Part shown: positions 27,001-40,000 of the stretch, piece after piece
Position numbering within the stretch: the stretch's first letter is position 1
How the letters are laid out: every line of letters starts with the position of its first letter
Assembly (NCBI GenBank): GCA_947000775.1
Contig: CAMQGK010000604.1
Span: forward strand, 5,448,501-5,512,500
Length of the DNA: 64,000 nucleotides
Direction of reading: 5' to 3'
Origin: Pterois miles
Lineage: Eukaryota > Chordata > Actinopteri > Perciformes > Scorpaenidae
Notes under the pieces: model-generated
Database searches by the model: none
What the model saw: the letters and a program-made list of their open reading frames with translations, nothing else
Told to the model about the DNA's origin: nothing
Translations under genes and position numbers: made by a program

Positions 27001-30000
27001 ACACAACGGGAAAGAAGTGGACGCTGGTGAAACTGCTCAGTCAGAGCACGACGGAGCTCATCTACGAAGGTGAGACTGTGAACATGGCATTAGGGAAAAT
27101 CCTGGAAAGTAAAAAAAAAAAAAAAAAACTTTTTTTATTCTAGGAGAGTTAGATTGCATGTTAATGATGATAATATCACACTAACTGTGAAATACCATAA
27201 TACAGCTTACAACTAACCATAAATAAGGAAATAAGATAAGATAGTACTTTATTGATCCCCAAGGGAGAAATTCAGGTGTACATTTAGAAACTGAAGTTTC
27301 TGAAAGTTTTAATCATTATACAGGAATATTTTAAACTTATGTTTACTCTGTCATTTACAACATAGCTGGTTTAACAAAACAAACACAAAAAGTATCAAAA
27401 TTAAAAAAAAAATGTTTGAGTGGTACCTCTTGTCAAACTCATTTTCAGGTATTTTGATTGATTGCATTTTCTCGTGTCCAGCTAACTTCATTAAAGGAAA
27501 TTACGTAGCAGCCACAAAAGGATGGCTAACCCATGTTTCATGGACAGCCACAGTGGTCTACAGCAGATATAACAATTGACTCTGGGAGAAAAAAAAAGGA
27601 CGGTAGAAAAGCGCCTGAATTATCACAATTGAATAATATTGTTTTGTCTTTTCTCAGTTTTACAAACAGTTTCACGATCCAGTCCCAAGGAATCAAATCA
27701 TGTCCTCAAACTGGTAAGTGCCGCCTCAACACTTTTGGTTTTCTAAGTGCTCCACCCAAAAAGTGATGAATTATCATCATTGAGGGCCATAAATTAAGAA
27801 ATAATCACTCTCCCACTTACTGTATGCGTTCATCTACATATTGATTGTTTTTATTTGTTCTGGACCTCCCCGAGTGGGATCACTAAAGTTGATCTTTCTT
27901 CATCTTAGGGAGCTAAAGATGGAAGAATCTTCAATGAGCAGAACTTTCTGCAGAGAGCTGCTAAACCTGCATCTGGTGAGGATTTAGTGCGTTTAGTTAA
28001 ACAAAGGCAGTGTTTATATTGGCTGTAACAGGCTGATCAGGAAGCAAAGTTTTAACAGAAGACTAAGAAATCAAATCAAAAGAAACAGAACCACTAACGA
28101 GTAGACAGTGAAAGTGTTTTGGCTGTTTGTCACATGATCCAGTTTCACAATGTCACATAAAAATATCTTTCATTTCATAATCCACTCAGAGGAAAAGCAG
28201 AAGTGGACAAGAACTTGTTCAACGGGAGCATTGTTCTGGGGGACAAATTAAATCTTTCACCCTCAACCCCCTTTAGGTGTAATCCTGGTTGGTAAGGAGT
28301 GTAACTCTACACATGATGATTCAGACCTCTTATTGTCTGTCTGTAGTGGACAAGTGGATCAAACAGAACAAGATGGACTTTCTAGGGATCCCTTCCTGTG
28401 CTGGCTTTGGTCTTCATGCAGAGTCCTACAGGTGTGAAAATGTGCATGTTTTATGATTCGGTTTAACATTAACTTTGGGTTCTGCTCTAAGTTGATCTTT
28501 TTTTTTTTTTAATAGGTTTCTGATTTTCCCCAACATGGGCCGGTCTCTCCAGTCCATCATGGAGGAAAAAGATGAGATTCTGTCTTTGAAAGTCGTCCTT
28601 CAGCTCGCCTGCAGAATAGTGAGTATAAACTTCTAGGATTGTTTTTCAGACATTAATCTCAATAATGATCAAGAACTTGTAAAGAACTGTGATTTTCCCC
28701 CTCACTTAAAGGGTAACTTTGCTATTTTTCAACCTGAACTCTATTTCTCATGTTTTTGTGTCTAAGTGACTAATGGGGACAATCATTTTTTAAACTGGTC
28801 CTGTATTGAAGGAGAACGCTGCAGCCGCCAGCCGCTAAACAAGCTGTAATGTAATCTTTGGGGCAACCTGACACTATCATTTTACCTCTACTAAAAGTGT
28901 CTGACAACATTATGGAAAAGATCCTACAGAGATATAAAATGTTTTTCTTACCGTTCGCTTGATCCAGTCTGTTATTGTGTGTCTCTTTCAGAGAAGTCTC
29001 GTTCTGAAATCTCTTGTCGCCTCCACATTGTCAAAATCGGCTAAATATTCAGCCATGACTCTGAAAATCTTTTAGATAACACTAAGCTACGCTTTCTGTG
29101 CTCCAACACAACAAACTCTGACCACACCAGCAATCCTCTCTCCAACTCTCATTCACATTTCCAATATTGTCTTCCAGTAACAAGTCATATGACACAAGAA
29201 CAAACAAGAAGCGAAAGGTAAGAAAAATGTTTTATTTCTCTGTAGGGTCCTTTCTATATGTTGTCAGACACTTATAATAACAAACTGAGCCTGTCAGTGG
29301 CAAAAACAAGCACTCTTAATGGACGATAACTGACGAATTGCATTACACCTTATTTAGCGGCTGGTGGCTGCGGCGTTCTCCCTCAATACAGGACCAGTTT
29401 TGAAAATTGTTGTCCCCATTAGTTAGTTAGACACAAAAACATGGGAAAATAGATTCTAGGTTGCAAAATACCAAAGTTATCCTCTAATAAATGGTAACAT
29501 TTCTTTCTCCTTGCAGTTAGATGTGCTGCAGTATATCCATTCAAACGAGTATGTTCACGCTGATATTAATGCAGAAAACATTTACATCAAACCAGGACAG
29601 AAATCACAGGTGACTAATAAGTACAAACTGTAATCTGTCAGTGTCCATGACTGAATTGTGTTTCATGTTGACCATTCTTTGGTTGAATGTGTGTGGTTAG
29701 GTGTACCTAGTAGGATACTGCTATGCCTTCAGGTACTATCCAGGTGGACAACACGTAGAGTACCGTGAAGCCAGCAGGACACCACATGAGGGCACCGTGG
29801 AGTTCATCAGCCTGGACGCACACAAGGGAGCAGGTGAGTCACTTCTGTGGTCCACTGGCCTAATCCCAATGTCCACACTCTCAAACTCACAGACTTTGAG
29901 CCACGTTCCTGCAGAGTCTGTGAGGGTTTAGGGCTGTCCCACTGTCAAACACTTTCCTTCAGTCATTTCTGCAGATGTTGCCTGAGGGAATTCATTAAAC

Positions 30001-31900
30001 ACAGGGTTACCACGATTAGCAGGGGAAGCCCGGAAGCATGAAGAAGAAAAAAAAAAAAAGATCAACAATCAAAGAGGACGGCACATAGATGTCCAGCTTG
30101 GTATATTTAAATTTACACAAAAACATTAACACTAAGGATTTCAGATGGCACATAAAATCAGAGCAAACCGGACCAACATGGCAGCTCGTTTGGAAACTTT
30201 CTCTCCTATATCATGAAAATAGTTCACTGAAGTGTGTTTCTGAAACCATTTTACGTGAGAAATAAGCCACGCAGTAGCTGAATCTGCCTTTATTTTGCCA
30301 CACTACCAGAATGCATGTGGACATGGACCATGACATTTTCCTCTGTCTCCATCTCCCCGTTTTAGTGGACATCTCTCTGATAACAACTACTAATAATTAA
30401 TGTTGAATATCAATAATGTTGTGGGATTATTCCTTAATTTTATGGGCTCTTTTGGGATTTATATACTGCATTATTGTTACACCCATCCATTGCCCAATCC
30501 CAGCTGACACTGAGTGAAGGCGGGGTACACCCTGGACATAACGCCAGTCTAACACATGGCTGACAACCATTCACACTCACATTCACACCTTACGGGCGAT
30601 TTAGAGTCATCAATTAACCTGCATGTCTTTGGTCTGTGGGAGGAAGCTGGAGAACCTGGAGAAAACCCACACTAACACGGGGAGAACATGCAAACTCCAC
30701 ACAGAAGGACCCCAAGCCAGGTTTCAACCTGCGATCCTCTAGCTGTGTGGTGGCAGTGCTAACGACTGCACCACTGTGCCGACCCTCTTTTAATTTTACT
30801 TGATGAAATTTGTCAAAAACAAGTAAATAGATTTTTTTTGACAGTTGACTCCTGTCTGGTAAGGCAAGAGCCAGGAAAATGTTCAAATAGGCAATAAAAA
30901 ACTTGATTGGTGTTGTCAAGGTGATGTGATATGTCGATGCGAAGTGCTGTCCCTGTCCCCTGCTCATATTTATACCATTTCAAGCCCCTGCATCCTCTCA
31001 CACTCGACTGTTTACCAGGTGACATCCGCAGAGTCCCTGAGGGTTCAGGGCTACAGGTCTTAGCAGGGACATTAGGATTGAGCCACTGATTCCTTTTCAC
31101 ACCAACGTCAGCGAGTCAGGCGCCATTTCACTCTGTAAGTGTCTATAAAGCAAACACTTCTAGATTTATTTTCGTCTCTCCACACCTGCACTCCTCCCAC
31201 AGTCCATCTGTCTGCGTACAGAGGCTTCACATAATACGACTGATCTGATTGTTTCTTGTGGTGCTGATTGTGACGTTCTTAAGTGTAGAAGCTTCTTTCT
31301 GCATTTTACTTGTTTGGCTATGAAAACCTCAAGTGCGGGAGGGAAAACGGATGTTGTCACCGCCTGCGTGTGTTCTTTTACCTTTCAGCTCCGTCTCGAC
31401 GCAGTGACCTGCAGTCTCTGGGTTACTGCATGCTGCGTTGGCACACGGGGACGCTGCCGTGGACCCTCGTCACTCACCCGGACCAGGTAGCTACGCAGAA
31501 ACAGAGGTGAGAGAGAAGTCACTTAGAATCACCATAGAAATACTGAATCAAATACCTGCATGACATAAACCTTTATGATTACAAAGAAAATGAAAGTAAA
31601 AAGTTCTCATTGTAGGTACATGGAGGATGTTTCTGCTCTGTTGAGTCACTGCTTTGGGAAGAACAGTGTTTCCAGTGAGTTAAAATGTTCGTTACATAAC
31701 GCTTAAGTTTGTGATCGTGTGCCATTTGCTGATATATTTTTGTGTTTGTGTGTCACGGTGTAGGTGCATTTCAAACGTACCTGACTCAAGTGATGACTCT
31801 GCAGTACTCTGAGCAGCCGGATTACTCAGCGCTGAAGGCCGGACTCAGTACCGCTTTACTGCAGCTGGGAGGGTCACCAGAGCAGCCACTCAGTTTTTAG
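24070..31900 (+). CDS. vrk3: VRK3 pseudokinase (543 aa)
   Basis: Fourteen coding exons: 24070-24274, 25427-25582, 25746-25862, 25963-26124, 26929-27069, 27658-27713, 27909-27975, 28347-28431, 28516-28618, 29517-29609, 29701-29833, 31389-31506, 31616-31674, 31764-31900. An N-terminal zinc ribbon (C6-x2-C9, C20-x2-C23) is followed by a long Ser/Pro/Lys-rich linker with a basic KSKAKKAK stretch (215-222, possible NLS), then a VRK-type kinase fold from about 243. Diagnostic blocks are KDGRIFNEQNF, SLQSIM, EYVHADINAENI and SRRSDLQSLGYCML. K278 of the VAIK-like site is kept, and D380 and N385 of the catalytic loop are kept. K382 is replaced by Asn and the DFG/DYG Asp is Gly (G400-Y-C402), so it should be catalytically weak or dead. 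Human VRK3 (474 aa) is a nuclear scaffold that activates the ERK phosphatase VHR; I infer a similar role. The linker is longer than in human. Confidence 0.93.
24873..25206 (-). mobile_element. Second tRNA-derived SINE type
   Basis: On the minus strand the head GGGGGGGCAGTAGCTCAGTC and box B-like GGTTCAAGTCC form a tRNA-like start. The body ends in a tail with the AATTTCCCC/GGACTAATAAAGG motif. A short related tail (TTTATTGATCCCCAAGGGAGAAATTC) occurs at 27236-27290 in another vrk3 intron. This copy lies in vrk3 intron 1. Confidence 0.7.
27236..27290 (-). repeat. SINE/LINE tail fragment
   Basis: Contains TTTATTGATCCCCAAGGGAG, related to the 3' tail of the SINE at 24873-25206. Confidence 0.45.
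28707..29487. mobile_element. Foldback element with ~260-bp inverted arms in vrk3 intron 9
   Basis: The left arm (28707-28965) and right arm (29210-29487) are long reverse complements. Matching blocks include TGTTTTTGTGTCTAA, AATGGGGACAA, ACTGGTCCTGTATTGA, AGAACGC(T/C)GCAGCC, TCTGACAACAT and TTTTTCTTACC. The ends read TTAAAGGGTAACTTTG and CAAAGTTATCCTCTAA. The loop is about 245 bp. There is no coding capacity. The element occupies most of intron 9 and ends about 30 bp before exon 10. Confidence 0.8.
30160..30440 (+). repeat. Dispersed repeat family E, partial copy
   Basis: The ACCAACATGGCAGCTCGTTT...GAAAATAGTTCACTGAAGTG series is shared with 37430-37560 and in part with 48170-48220, and more distantly with family B. 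It lies in vrk3 intron 11. Confidence 0.5.
30483..30784 (-). mobile_element. tRNA-headed SINE
   Basis: Minus-strand copy of the SINE family described at 18072, from a GTCGGCACAGTGG head at the right to a TGGATGGGT tail at the left. It lies in vrk3 intron 11. The AGTTTGCATGTTCTCCCC and CCAAAGACATGCAGGTTAA segments are intact. Confidence 0.8.
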
Positions 31901-32513
31901 GTGAGAACACCCTGAAAGTCAGAGACAAGTGTGTATGTGTACACGTGTATAGTCTGGTTTTACGTCACAGGGTTCAGACAGTGTTCAGTTTTCTTTCCAG
32001 CACAGTATTTAGTATTTCATTGTGAATAAGAGACTCAGCTCCACAGTGTTGACGCCTTAAGTTTTAGACAGTGATACAATAGATCTGTTTTCTTTTCAGA
32101 GAAACTGAACAAAAAGATGACAGTTTGGAAGATGTTTAACTTGTTTTTATCATGCTGTGTTTTATCTGTGATGTTTTAATGCACTGAAAGCAGATTGTTG
32201 TACAATTCAATGTGTGCAAATGACATATTAGGTCACTGGGTTTTGATTGGGGTCATCATGTTAAGCATTTGTGGTATTGTTGTGGGTTCTCATATTGACT
32301 TGACAGTGTTTTTAATGTTACGAGGACAGCTTGACTCACATCAGGGTGAGAGTGATGCAGGTTCTCAATACTTGATGCACAGATTTAGGTTTTGTTGACA
32401 CTTTCGTTAAATGTGTTCGTTTAACTGGTTTTTACATCTGTGACATGAACTTATTACCGCTGACCACACAGAGCTACGTTAACTCAACGCTTTGTTATAC
32501 TGTATGTAGGCAT

Positions 32514-32540
32514 AATAAAAAGCATTACCTGAATAATAAA
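32514..32540 (+). promoter_or_regulatory. vrk3: vrk3 polyadenylation signals (tandem)
   Basis: Two AATAAA hexamers at 32514-32519 and 32535-32540, about 620 bp after the stop. Confidence 0.55.
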
Positions 32541-34045
32541 CAATATTTTTTATATAAAACAGTGCCTTAGTGTCCTTTGAGTTCAGTCGGAGAGAGCCAA
32601 AGTATACCCGAATCACCATCATTCATTTACGCTCATAAGAATATTTAGTTTAAGGGGTGTTTAAAAATAAATCATTGAGGAAATGTTTTAGTTGTGATGT
32701 TTTCTGTACTAAATGCTGTCAGTCTTAATTACAGAATACATGTGCTGATTCATTCAACACAACAGGCATGTTCATTTTAAAGAAACCTTTATAAAGTTTA
32801 AACATTTCTGAACATAAACATTTTAACATTTCAAGACATATACAATTCTTTATATGAAACAGTAAATATCTCTTATTGTGCACACTCTTAAAGTAAGTCA
32901 GAAAATAAACACTGTTATCTTTTGCCTGATCTCTCCTGTCGTGGCATTTAAAACCTTTCATCTGTCACTTGAGGCACTTTCTGAATGACGAGGCTTTTGT
33001 AGAACATAAAGCATGACACTGAAAGACGATAGCGCCCCCGTGAGGCGGATATTGTACACAGCTACAGACCCGATGGCTTCCTCGCACCGAAGCCTAGCTT
33101 ACACACCTAAAACTGATCAGTTGAGCTTTTTATACAGACATGCTGGCAGTGTGAGGCAGCTACACATGCAGGTTTAAATATAGTTTTACACCGCAGACTG
33201 TTTTCATGTTGGACCATGAGGAGAAACTCCTAAACTGTCTATATTCAGTCCTATTACTGTTAATGTTCCTGGTGTTGCTTTGAAGGTTGAATGTAGCTTC
33301 TGCGCTCCACGTGTTTTTCTGAATAGCTGTCTCTGCTGCATAAAAAAAATCCTGTTGGTTTTCAGGGTACATTACTGGTTTGGAAATGACTTCATGTCCA
33401 CAGCACAGCGATGAAAATCTTCAGACAAACATCACATGCTCATGAAGTCTTTTCCTCTCTCACCAAGAGAGGAAAGAGCTCTGGGCTGTACACTGATTTA
33501 ACACTGAAATAGTTTTCATATCCACAAATACTGATAGTTTTGAATGCAACTCAGTAAGTGATTGTATGCTTCTCTGTAGATAGAAGAAATCCATCAACTT
33601 AAACTTATAAAACCATCAAAATTATTAGATTACCTCAAAAATGCACTGTAATGAAGCCAAAAACAAGGCCGCTTTTAGCTGTTCCTGAAATGTTTTGGAC
33701 ATTACATTTTCACATGACAGGAAAAGTTTAATGAAAATGTAAACTAAGTGGTGTCCCACTTTAACCCAAGCAACGTGAAGGAGTGGGTGTTGAAAGACTG
33801 AGGACTTTGAAGGGAGTTTTTTTGGAGTGGGGGAGGGGGACTTTCTGTCACGACGCAGAAACCTCAGAGTTTATCGTTCTTGGTCAGAACAAGGCAGATA
33901 TGTGCACAAGCTCGGCCGTAACGGAAGAGCTTGTTTGTCTGAGTGGAACATCCTCGAGTCCTTCGATCCCGCAGGGTGAGAAGAGGGAGATGGCATGAGT
34001 AGATCAGGGTGGGAGAAATGGTTTAGCTCTGGTCCCACTGTGTCA
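32541..34045. other. Convergent interval between vrk3 and ripor1 (ripor1 3' UTR on minus strand)
   Basis: The two genes end toward each other within about 1.5 kb. I find no further coding exon on either strand. No AATAAA is obvious for the minus-strand gene. A variant ATTAAA (plus-strand TTTAAT near 33727) is a candidate polyadenylation signal. Confidence 0.45.
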
Positions 34046-37000
34046 TTAGAAGACAGTAGTGGCCAAATGGGTGGGAGTAGGGGGACGCTCCTCCTGACCA
34101 TGTGACGGGTCCTCTCCTGAAAGATCAAAATCAGGGCAAATTAACACACCCTTCACACCTGTCACGTGAACTGTTGTCGACTGACAAGCTCCTCTCACCA
34201 TGTTGTCCGTCTCCCTTTTCCTCGCGGTGCTCCTCCTCCTTCTCCTCAGGCATCTCCATCTGACACAAATCCTGCATGTCCTCCACACTTGACTCCTTTT
34301 TAAAAACAAGGTTTTTTATTTTTACTTTCATGTGGTTAATATGAAAACAAACACACTCACATAACGGATTTAAATAACGTTAATCAGATAATTTGGTTAC
34401 CTGTGATTCAGAGAAACGATCCTCATCTGAGTTCCTGAAACCTTCAGGGGCTTCCATAAGGATCTGTAGACCGTCTGCCTCCTCCTCATCGCTGCAGAGC
34501 GAGACAAAATGAGACCGATGCAACATGGTGGGTCAAATATAAACACAACTTAAGTGCATGCATACACTGAGCGAAATATTTAAACTAGGGCTGTCAAAGT
34601 TGACGTGATAACGCCAATTGTAATAACACTACTTTCTTTAACGCATTAATGCAACTTGTGATTTTTAGGTTGTAACAGGCCGTTTTAAAGTTGTAGTGAA
34701 GATCCTGGCATCATATTAAACCAGAAAAACTAAAGAGGAGGGAAGGAGGCTAAATCAAGCTGCAAAATTTTGGTGACAAAAAAAAAAAACTGTCATGGTC
34801 ATATTCAAAAGGGTCCCTTGACCTCTGACCTCCAGGTAAGTGAATGAAAATAGGTTCTACGGGTACCCACGAGTCTCCCCTTTACAGACATGACCACTTT
34901 ATGACTTGCTCCAAATTGCATGTGATTATCAAGTTAGCACACTGACAGCTGTTGTTGCCTGTTAAGCTGCCATGTTATGATTTGAGCATCTTTTTTATGC
35001 TAAGTGCAGAACCTGTGAGGGTTTCTGGACAATATTTGTCATTGTTTTGTGTTGTTAATTGATTTCCAGTAATAGATATATACATACATAGCATAAAGCA
35101 GCATATATGTCCGCTCCTATGCTGATAAGAGTATTAAATACTTGACAAATCTCCCTTTATGGTACATTATAAACAGATAAAAAATGTGCAGTTAATTTGC
35201 GATTAATCATGACAATCATGCAATTAATCATGATTAAATATTTTCATTGATTGTTGGCCCTAATTCAAACCAAGACTCCATGATTGTATGGAAACATCTG
35301 GATGTTCGGTACATGATTTCATATTCATTTCCCCAAAATAAAGCCTGATACATTTGGTACATTTGGAAATTTTGTCCCTGACAAATAAATGAGAAAAAGT
35401 AAAATTGGTCAGTGAGGTTTAACTAGTGACGTTACGAGCTGTGCCGAGGCTTCGGAGCGTGTCAAAGTAATCCCGGAAGTTTTCTGTGAAGCCTGTATCA
35501 AGGCTTGTATGTTTTAGACCAATGACGTCACTGATTATGCCTGAGGCTGAAACACAGTCGAGAAATTATTGTTTCTGAATAACAACAAATGAAGACTCCC
35601 CTCTATCATTTTCCTGTAGTTACACAAGCACATTCACTGCCCTGTGCCCGGTTAAACCACTGACACTTTTCAGTTTTACAACACCGTTTCTGCTCCTCCT
35701 GCCAATAATGAAACAATTATTGTTATATATTATTATTACACACAAGGCAATTATAGTTTATTATAGTCTACAGTTATGTTACACAATCATAATCTAGGCT
35801 ACTCAATAGAAAACAGACACTATGTTGATATAAATGAATTAGCCTACATGGAAAGTGATTTTTATTCCCAAGTCTTTACTGCTGGAAAATGCAGCAGCCT
35901 ATATCACAGATCACGTGGTTGAGACCATCTGTGATATATCTGGATGTTTTACACTGACAGGTGGTTTGTGTGCACATGAAGCCTTTTGCGAACCAATGTG
36001 CTGGAGAGCTTCAACGCTTCATGAGGCTTCATCTCGCCATCTTTAGGTTTAACTTGTCTGATCTACTTGAACCTTACGCTCCAATCAGGACTGTCCGCTC
36101 TGAGTACAGGGCTCCTGTCTGAAGCCAGCAGGCCCCATTCCTCTGGAATAACCTCCCTATAGACATCAGACAGTGTGAATCTGTGGAGGCTTTTAAATCC
36201 AAACTCAAAACCCATCCTTTTGCCCCAAGCCTAGTAGCCCTCCTTATGAGAATAATATTAATAATATTATATTGCACATCTGTACGTCCTGGAAGAGGGA
36301 TCCCTCCTCGTCCTGAAGTCTCTTTTTTTTTTCCCTGTTTAAGGGTGTCATATCTTGTACAGATTGTAAAGCCCTGAGTCAAATAAAGTTGACTTGACTT
36401 ATAAGGGATTTATGAAACCATAAGACATCGTATCATTCAGAGCGTAAATATGAACAGCCAAATCAAATTATTGGGAATTTCTGACAGCTACGATATCTCC
36501 GACAGATCACGGCAAAATGACCACAAAGCCTCTAAGTAAAAATCTATTTTAGCATTAATACAGTTGATTCAGCTAATTTAAAAAGAGCTGTACACAATTT
36601 GGATGGTTTCACTTGTTAACAAATCTCTACAAATGTCTCAGTGGTGTGACTACGGTGGGGGTGACTCATCTTGGAATAATGTGTGAAAACTCTCAAGTCA
36701 GAATAAAGGGAGGAATTCCTCTTCGTAGAGGAAGTTTTATTACGTTAATTAGTCATGTGAAATGGGATGGAAATAGATATTTGTTTATATGAAATATAAG
36801 CACTGACCTTCCTCCAGAGTAAAAGTTCTCTACATCCTTTTCTTCTTCCTCCACTTTGTTTTGGTTCTCTTCACGTTGCCCATCCTGCTCCTCCTCTTTC
36901 TTTCCTCCTTCGTCTTCCTGTTGTTCCTCATTTTCCTCTTCCTCTTCCTCATCTTCCTCGAGGTCAGAACAGTTGAGAAAGTCAAAACTTTCAAGGGCTG

Positions 37001-40000
37001 TCTCGACTTCCTGAATGAAGCTAGTAGAAGTCGGAAAAGGAACCTGTGGAGAAAACAAATGCAGATGTTTGAAGGTCCTATTGATAACATTTTCATGTAA
37101 ACAAATACTTTTTCAAAAATAATAATGCAGATTTTAGAAACGTGCTGAAGAAAAGTCTGGCTTTTACTGAAAAAATGATTCTGAATTTTTTGGTTCCCAT
37201 CTCTAACAAGACTTGAGTCAGGAAAACGACATTGGTATCACATCTGCGTCGTCAGTTTGTGTGGAAAAAAAAACGATAAATGGCTGAGATTGCTGACTTG
37301 TGTCCATGCGTTTTTTTTTTTTTTTATCGCAAGGCCATCCCAGCATTGAAGGCTTGATTGGCTGCCACTAGACGCAAGGCACCTTATTGGACAAACGCTT
37401 TCCTTTATGAGCTGCTGCTCCCAGCTTTCAGACCAACATGGCGGCTCATTTTGAAACTTTCTTCTCATACATTATGAAAATACTTCACTGAAATGCGTTT
37501 CTGAAAACACTCAAGGTGAGAAGTAAGCCATGCAGTGGCTGAATCTCTCGATTTTGGCTTGATAACGCTTGGTTTAAACATTTCTACGGAGTTTCCAGAG
37601 GTGACGAGTCGCGCTGGACGCCCCTGATTTGCATAAAGTAGTCTAGTCTCAACTTTTTACAAAGACAATGAATGGGAAGCGTGGAAAGGACAGAGCTTGT
37701 GGACATGTACCATAAATGCAATGGAATGGGGAGGGAGAGTGCAACATCTAGCGGCTGAATATTATCATCTTTAAATTTTACTGTCACCATATTAGACTTT
37801 ACAAAAACAGAGAGGGGACTGAAGCTCACCGTCGGCGCGTCCTCTGGTTGTTTTGACTCCTGGACGGACTGATGATGCTCACTGTGTTCCTCTGATGCTT
37901 CTACCTGGCGTCCCTCTCCTGCTTCAGTGGTGCTGTCCTCTGTTTCTGCTTCAGTCTGTCCAGCCTGTACGGACGAGTCCTCAGACACGTCGTCTTTTAC
38001 CTCCTCTGCTGAAACGCCACTTTCAGACAAATCCGGCGTCTCCATCAGTGACAGAGGAGGTACAGAGGACACATCGGGGCATGAGCAGCTCAGGTCTGCT
38101 GAGGTTTCAGAGAGGTCGGCTGATTGGACAGAGACTCTATCAGTCGCGGTACAGTCTGGACTATGAGAGCAGGAAGCCTGCAGATGGCCGTTGGGCACCG
38201 CCTCGGTCTGAGAGAAAACCTCCCCGGCTTCTGTCTCATCCTCCTCTTGGTTGGATGAGAGCGACGGCGTCGACGCGCTGGACTTGTGAGGCGTGAAGGA
38301 CAGCTGAGTGGTGAGAGGGGTTTGCAGCATGTTGGAGGCCGTCAGCCTCTGAGCGTGGTGAGCCAAGGCTGGACTGGAGGAGTCATCGGAGGACTCGGAG
38401 GAGTTGGACCAGACGGTCCCATTCTCCATTTCTCCCTGTCGCTTCAGCAGAGACTAGACAGGAAGTAAGACACAGAGAGGCAACAGATGAGACAGCTGAT
38501 CAGACTAAATGATTATTCTACTTCTCCTACTTCTTATTTCATTCATACATTTCTTTTATTGTGTCTATTGGTGCCTTCAAATGGGGTTCTGTGTGAGAAA
38601 TGGTTGAGCACAATGAAATTCATTTATCAGTGCATAAGTTAATATTGTACAGTATATTGCAATTTTAGTCATATTGTTTTTCTTGGTAATTTTATAATAT
38701 GTGTGAGGAAAATGTGTTGATGTCATCAGAAATGGTGGAGGCCACAGAAGTTCATTTTTTGGTACATAATAAGCAAAAATATTGCAATTTTAGTCATACT
38801 GTAATTCTTGGTAATTTTATGTCTGAGGAAAATGTTGATATTCCCAACAACCTCATCTTTCTCCTCTGTCATTATGTCGTTGAATTTCCTGCATTATGTT
38901 TCCCACTTGCTAGCTTGCTAAACTGTTAGCCTCTGTGGCTTCTAGACTCACACGGTAACATTAATATTGTCATTGCTTAGCAGCGGTGTTCTTCACGACT
39001 TAACCACTTGAACGCAACGCATATCGTGTACACGACTTCCCATGTCATAAGTGCGAGTTGACGACTTTCATTGAAGGCACCAATTGCATTACATCACTTA
39101 TTATTGCTTTTTATGCCTTGTATATACCTATATTGAGGCATCTGTCTCTACTGGAAAGCACTTTGGCTCAACTCCTGTTGTTTTAAGTGTGCTATGTGAA
39201 TAAACTGACTTGACTGTTACAGATTTTTTTGTACGTTAGTTGTGAATTTTTTTCATTACATGAATCCAGTGGTCCTCAGACTGTGGGTCAGAGAGGCAGT
39301 GAAAGGCTAAAAATGTTGAGTGGAACTAAAGTTAAATGATTCGGTGTCATGTGGGACCAATAATACCAGTGAGATATGAAACTTTCTCTGCTTCCAAAAG
39401 GAGGCATGACCAGTCAGACTATTGATAGCATTATTTCTGTATTTTTTTTTATTATTATAATTTACCAGCTGTCAACACAGCAAACATTAAGAGCTTCACA
39501 CTAACAGATTTTTCATTATAAACTGAATGTATTACTATAATATGTAGGCAGTGTTAATAAATCATTTTGGAATCTGGTAATGTGATTGTGATTATTTGCA
39601 ATATTTTACACACTGTTATTGTCAGTGTTTGTTGTTTTCTTGGTTTTTCTATATAAAAAAACCCTCAATTAACAAAGAAAGTGATCAATTAGTAAGCCTT
39701 AAAAATCTTACAAATAATCGTATTTACAGTTGCAGCTGACAAACGTCTGTGATTGTCTTTCATCCGTTTTAGGGCTGCAAGTAACGATTATTTTCACTGT
39801 CAATTAATCTATTGATTATTTTCTTGATTAATCAATTAGTTGTTTGGTCTATAAAAGGTCTGAAAACGGTGTAAAATGTTGATCAGTGTTTCCCAAAGCC
39901 CAAGATGACGTCCTCTAATGTCTTGTTTTGTCCACAACTCAAAGATATTCAGTTTATGGTCATAGACGAATACAGAAACCAGAAAATATTCACATTTAAG

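Noticed and set aside
33031..33046. GGGGGCGCT-containing sequence considered as another CTCF site between vrk3 and ripor1
   Set aside because: The 5' half of the motif does not match well, and the core A is replaced by C.
36074..36382. 102-codon minus-strand frame in ripor1 intron 12, considered as a missing ARM exon
   Set aside because: It is antisense to the LINE reverse-transcriptase tail and shows no ARM-like sequence.
36753..37100. Several overlapping open frames on both strands around the acidic ripor1 exon 12
   Set aside because: They are shadows of a GAG/GAA-rich exon. Only the frame with ALESFDFLN has homology and splice phase.
37853..38296. 147-codon plus-strand frame
   Set aside because: Antisense to ripor1 exon 11, whose frame carries the family motif ENGT-W-SSESSDDSSSP. 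No independent support.
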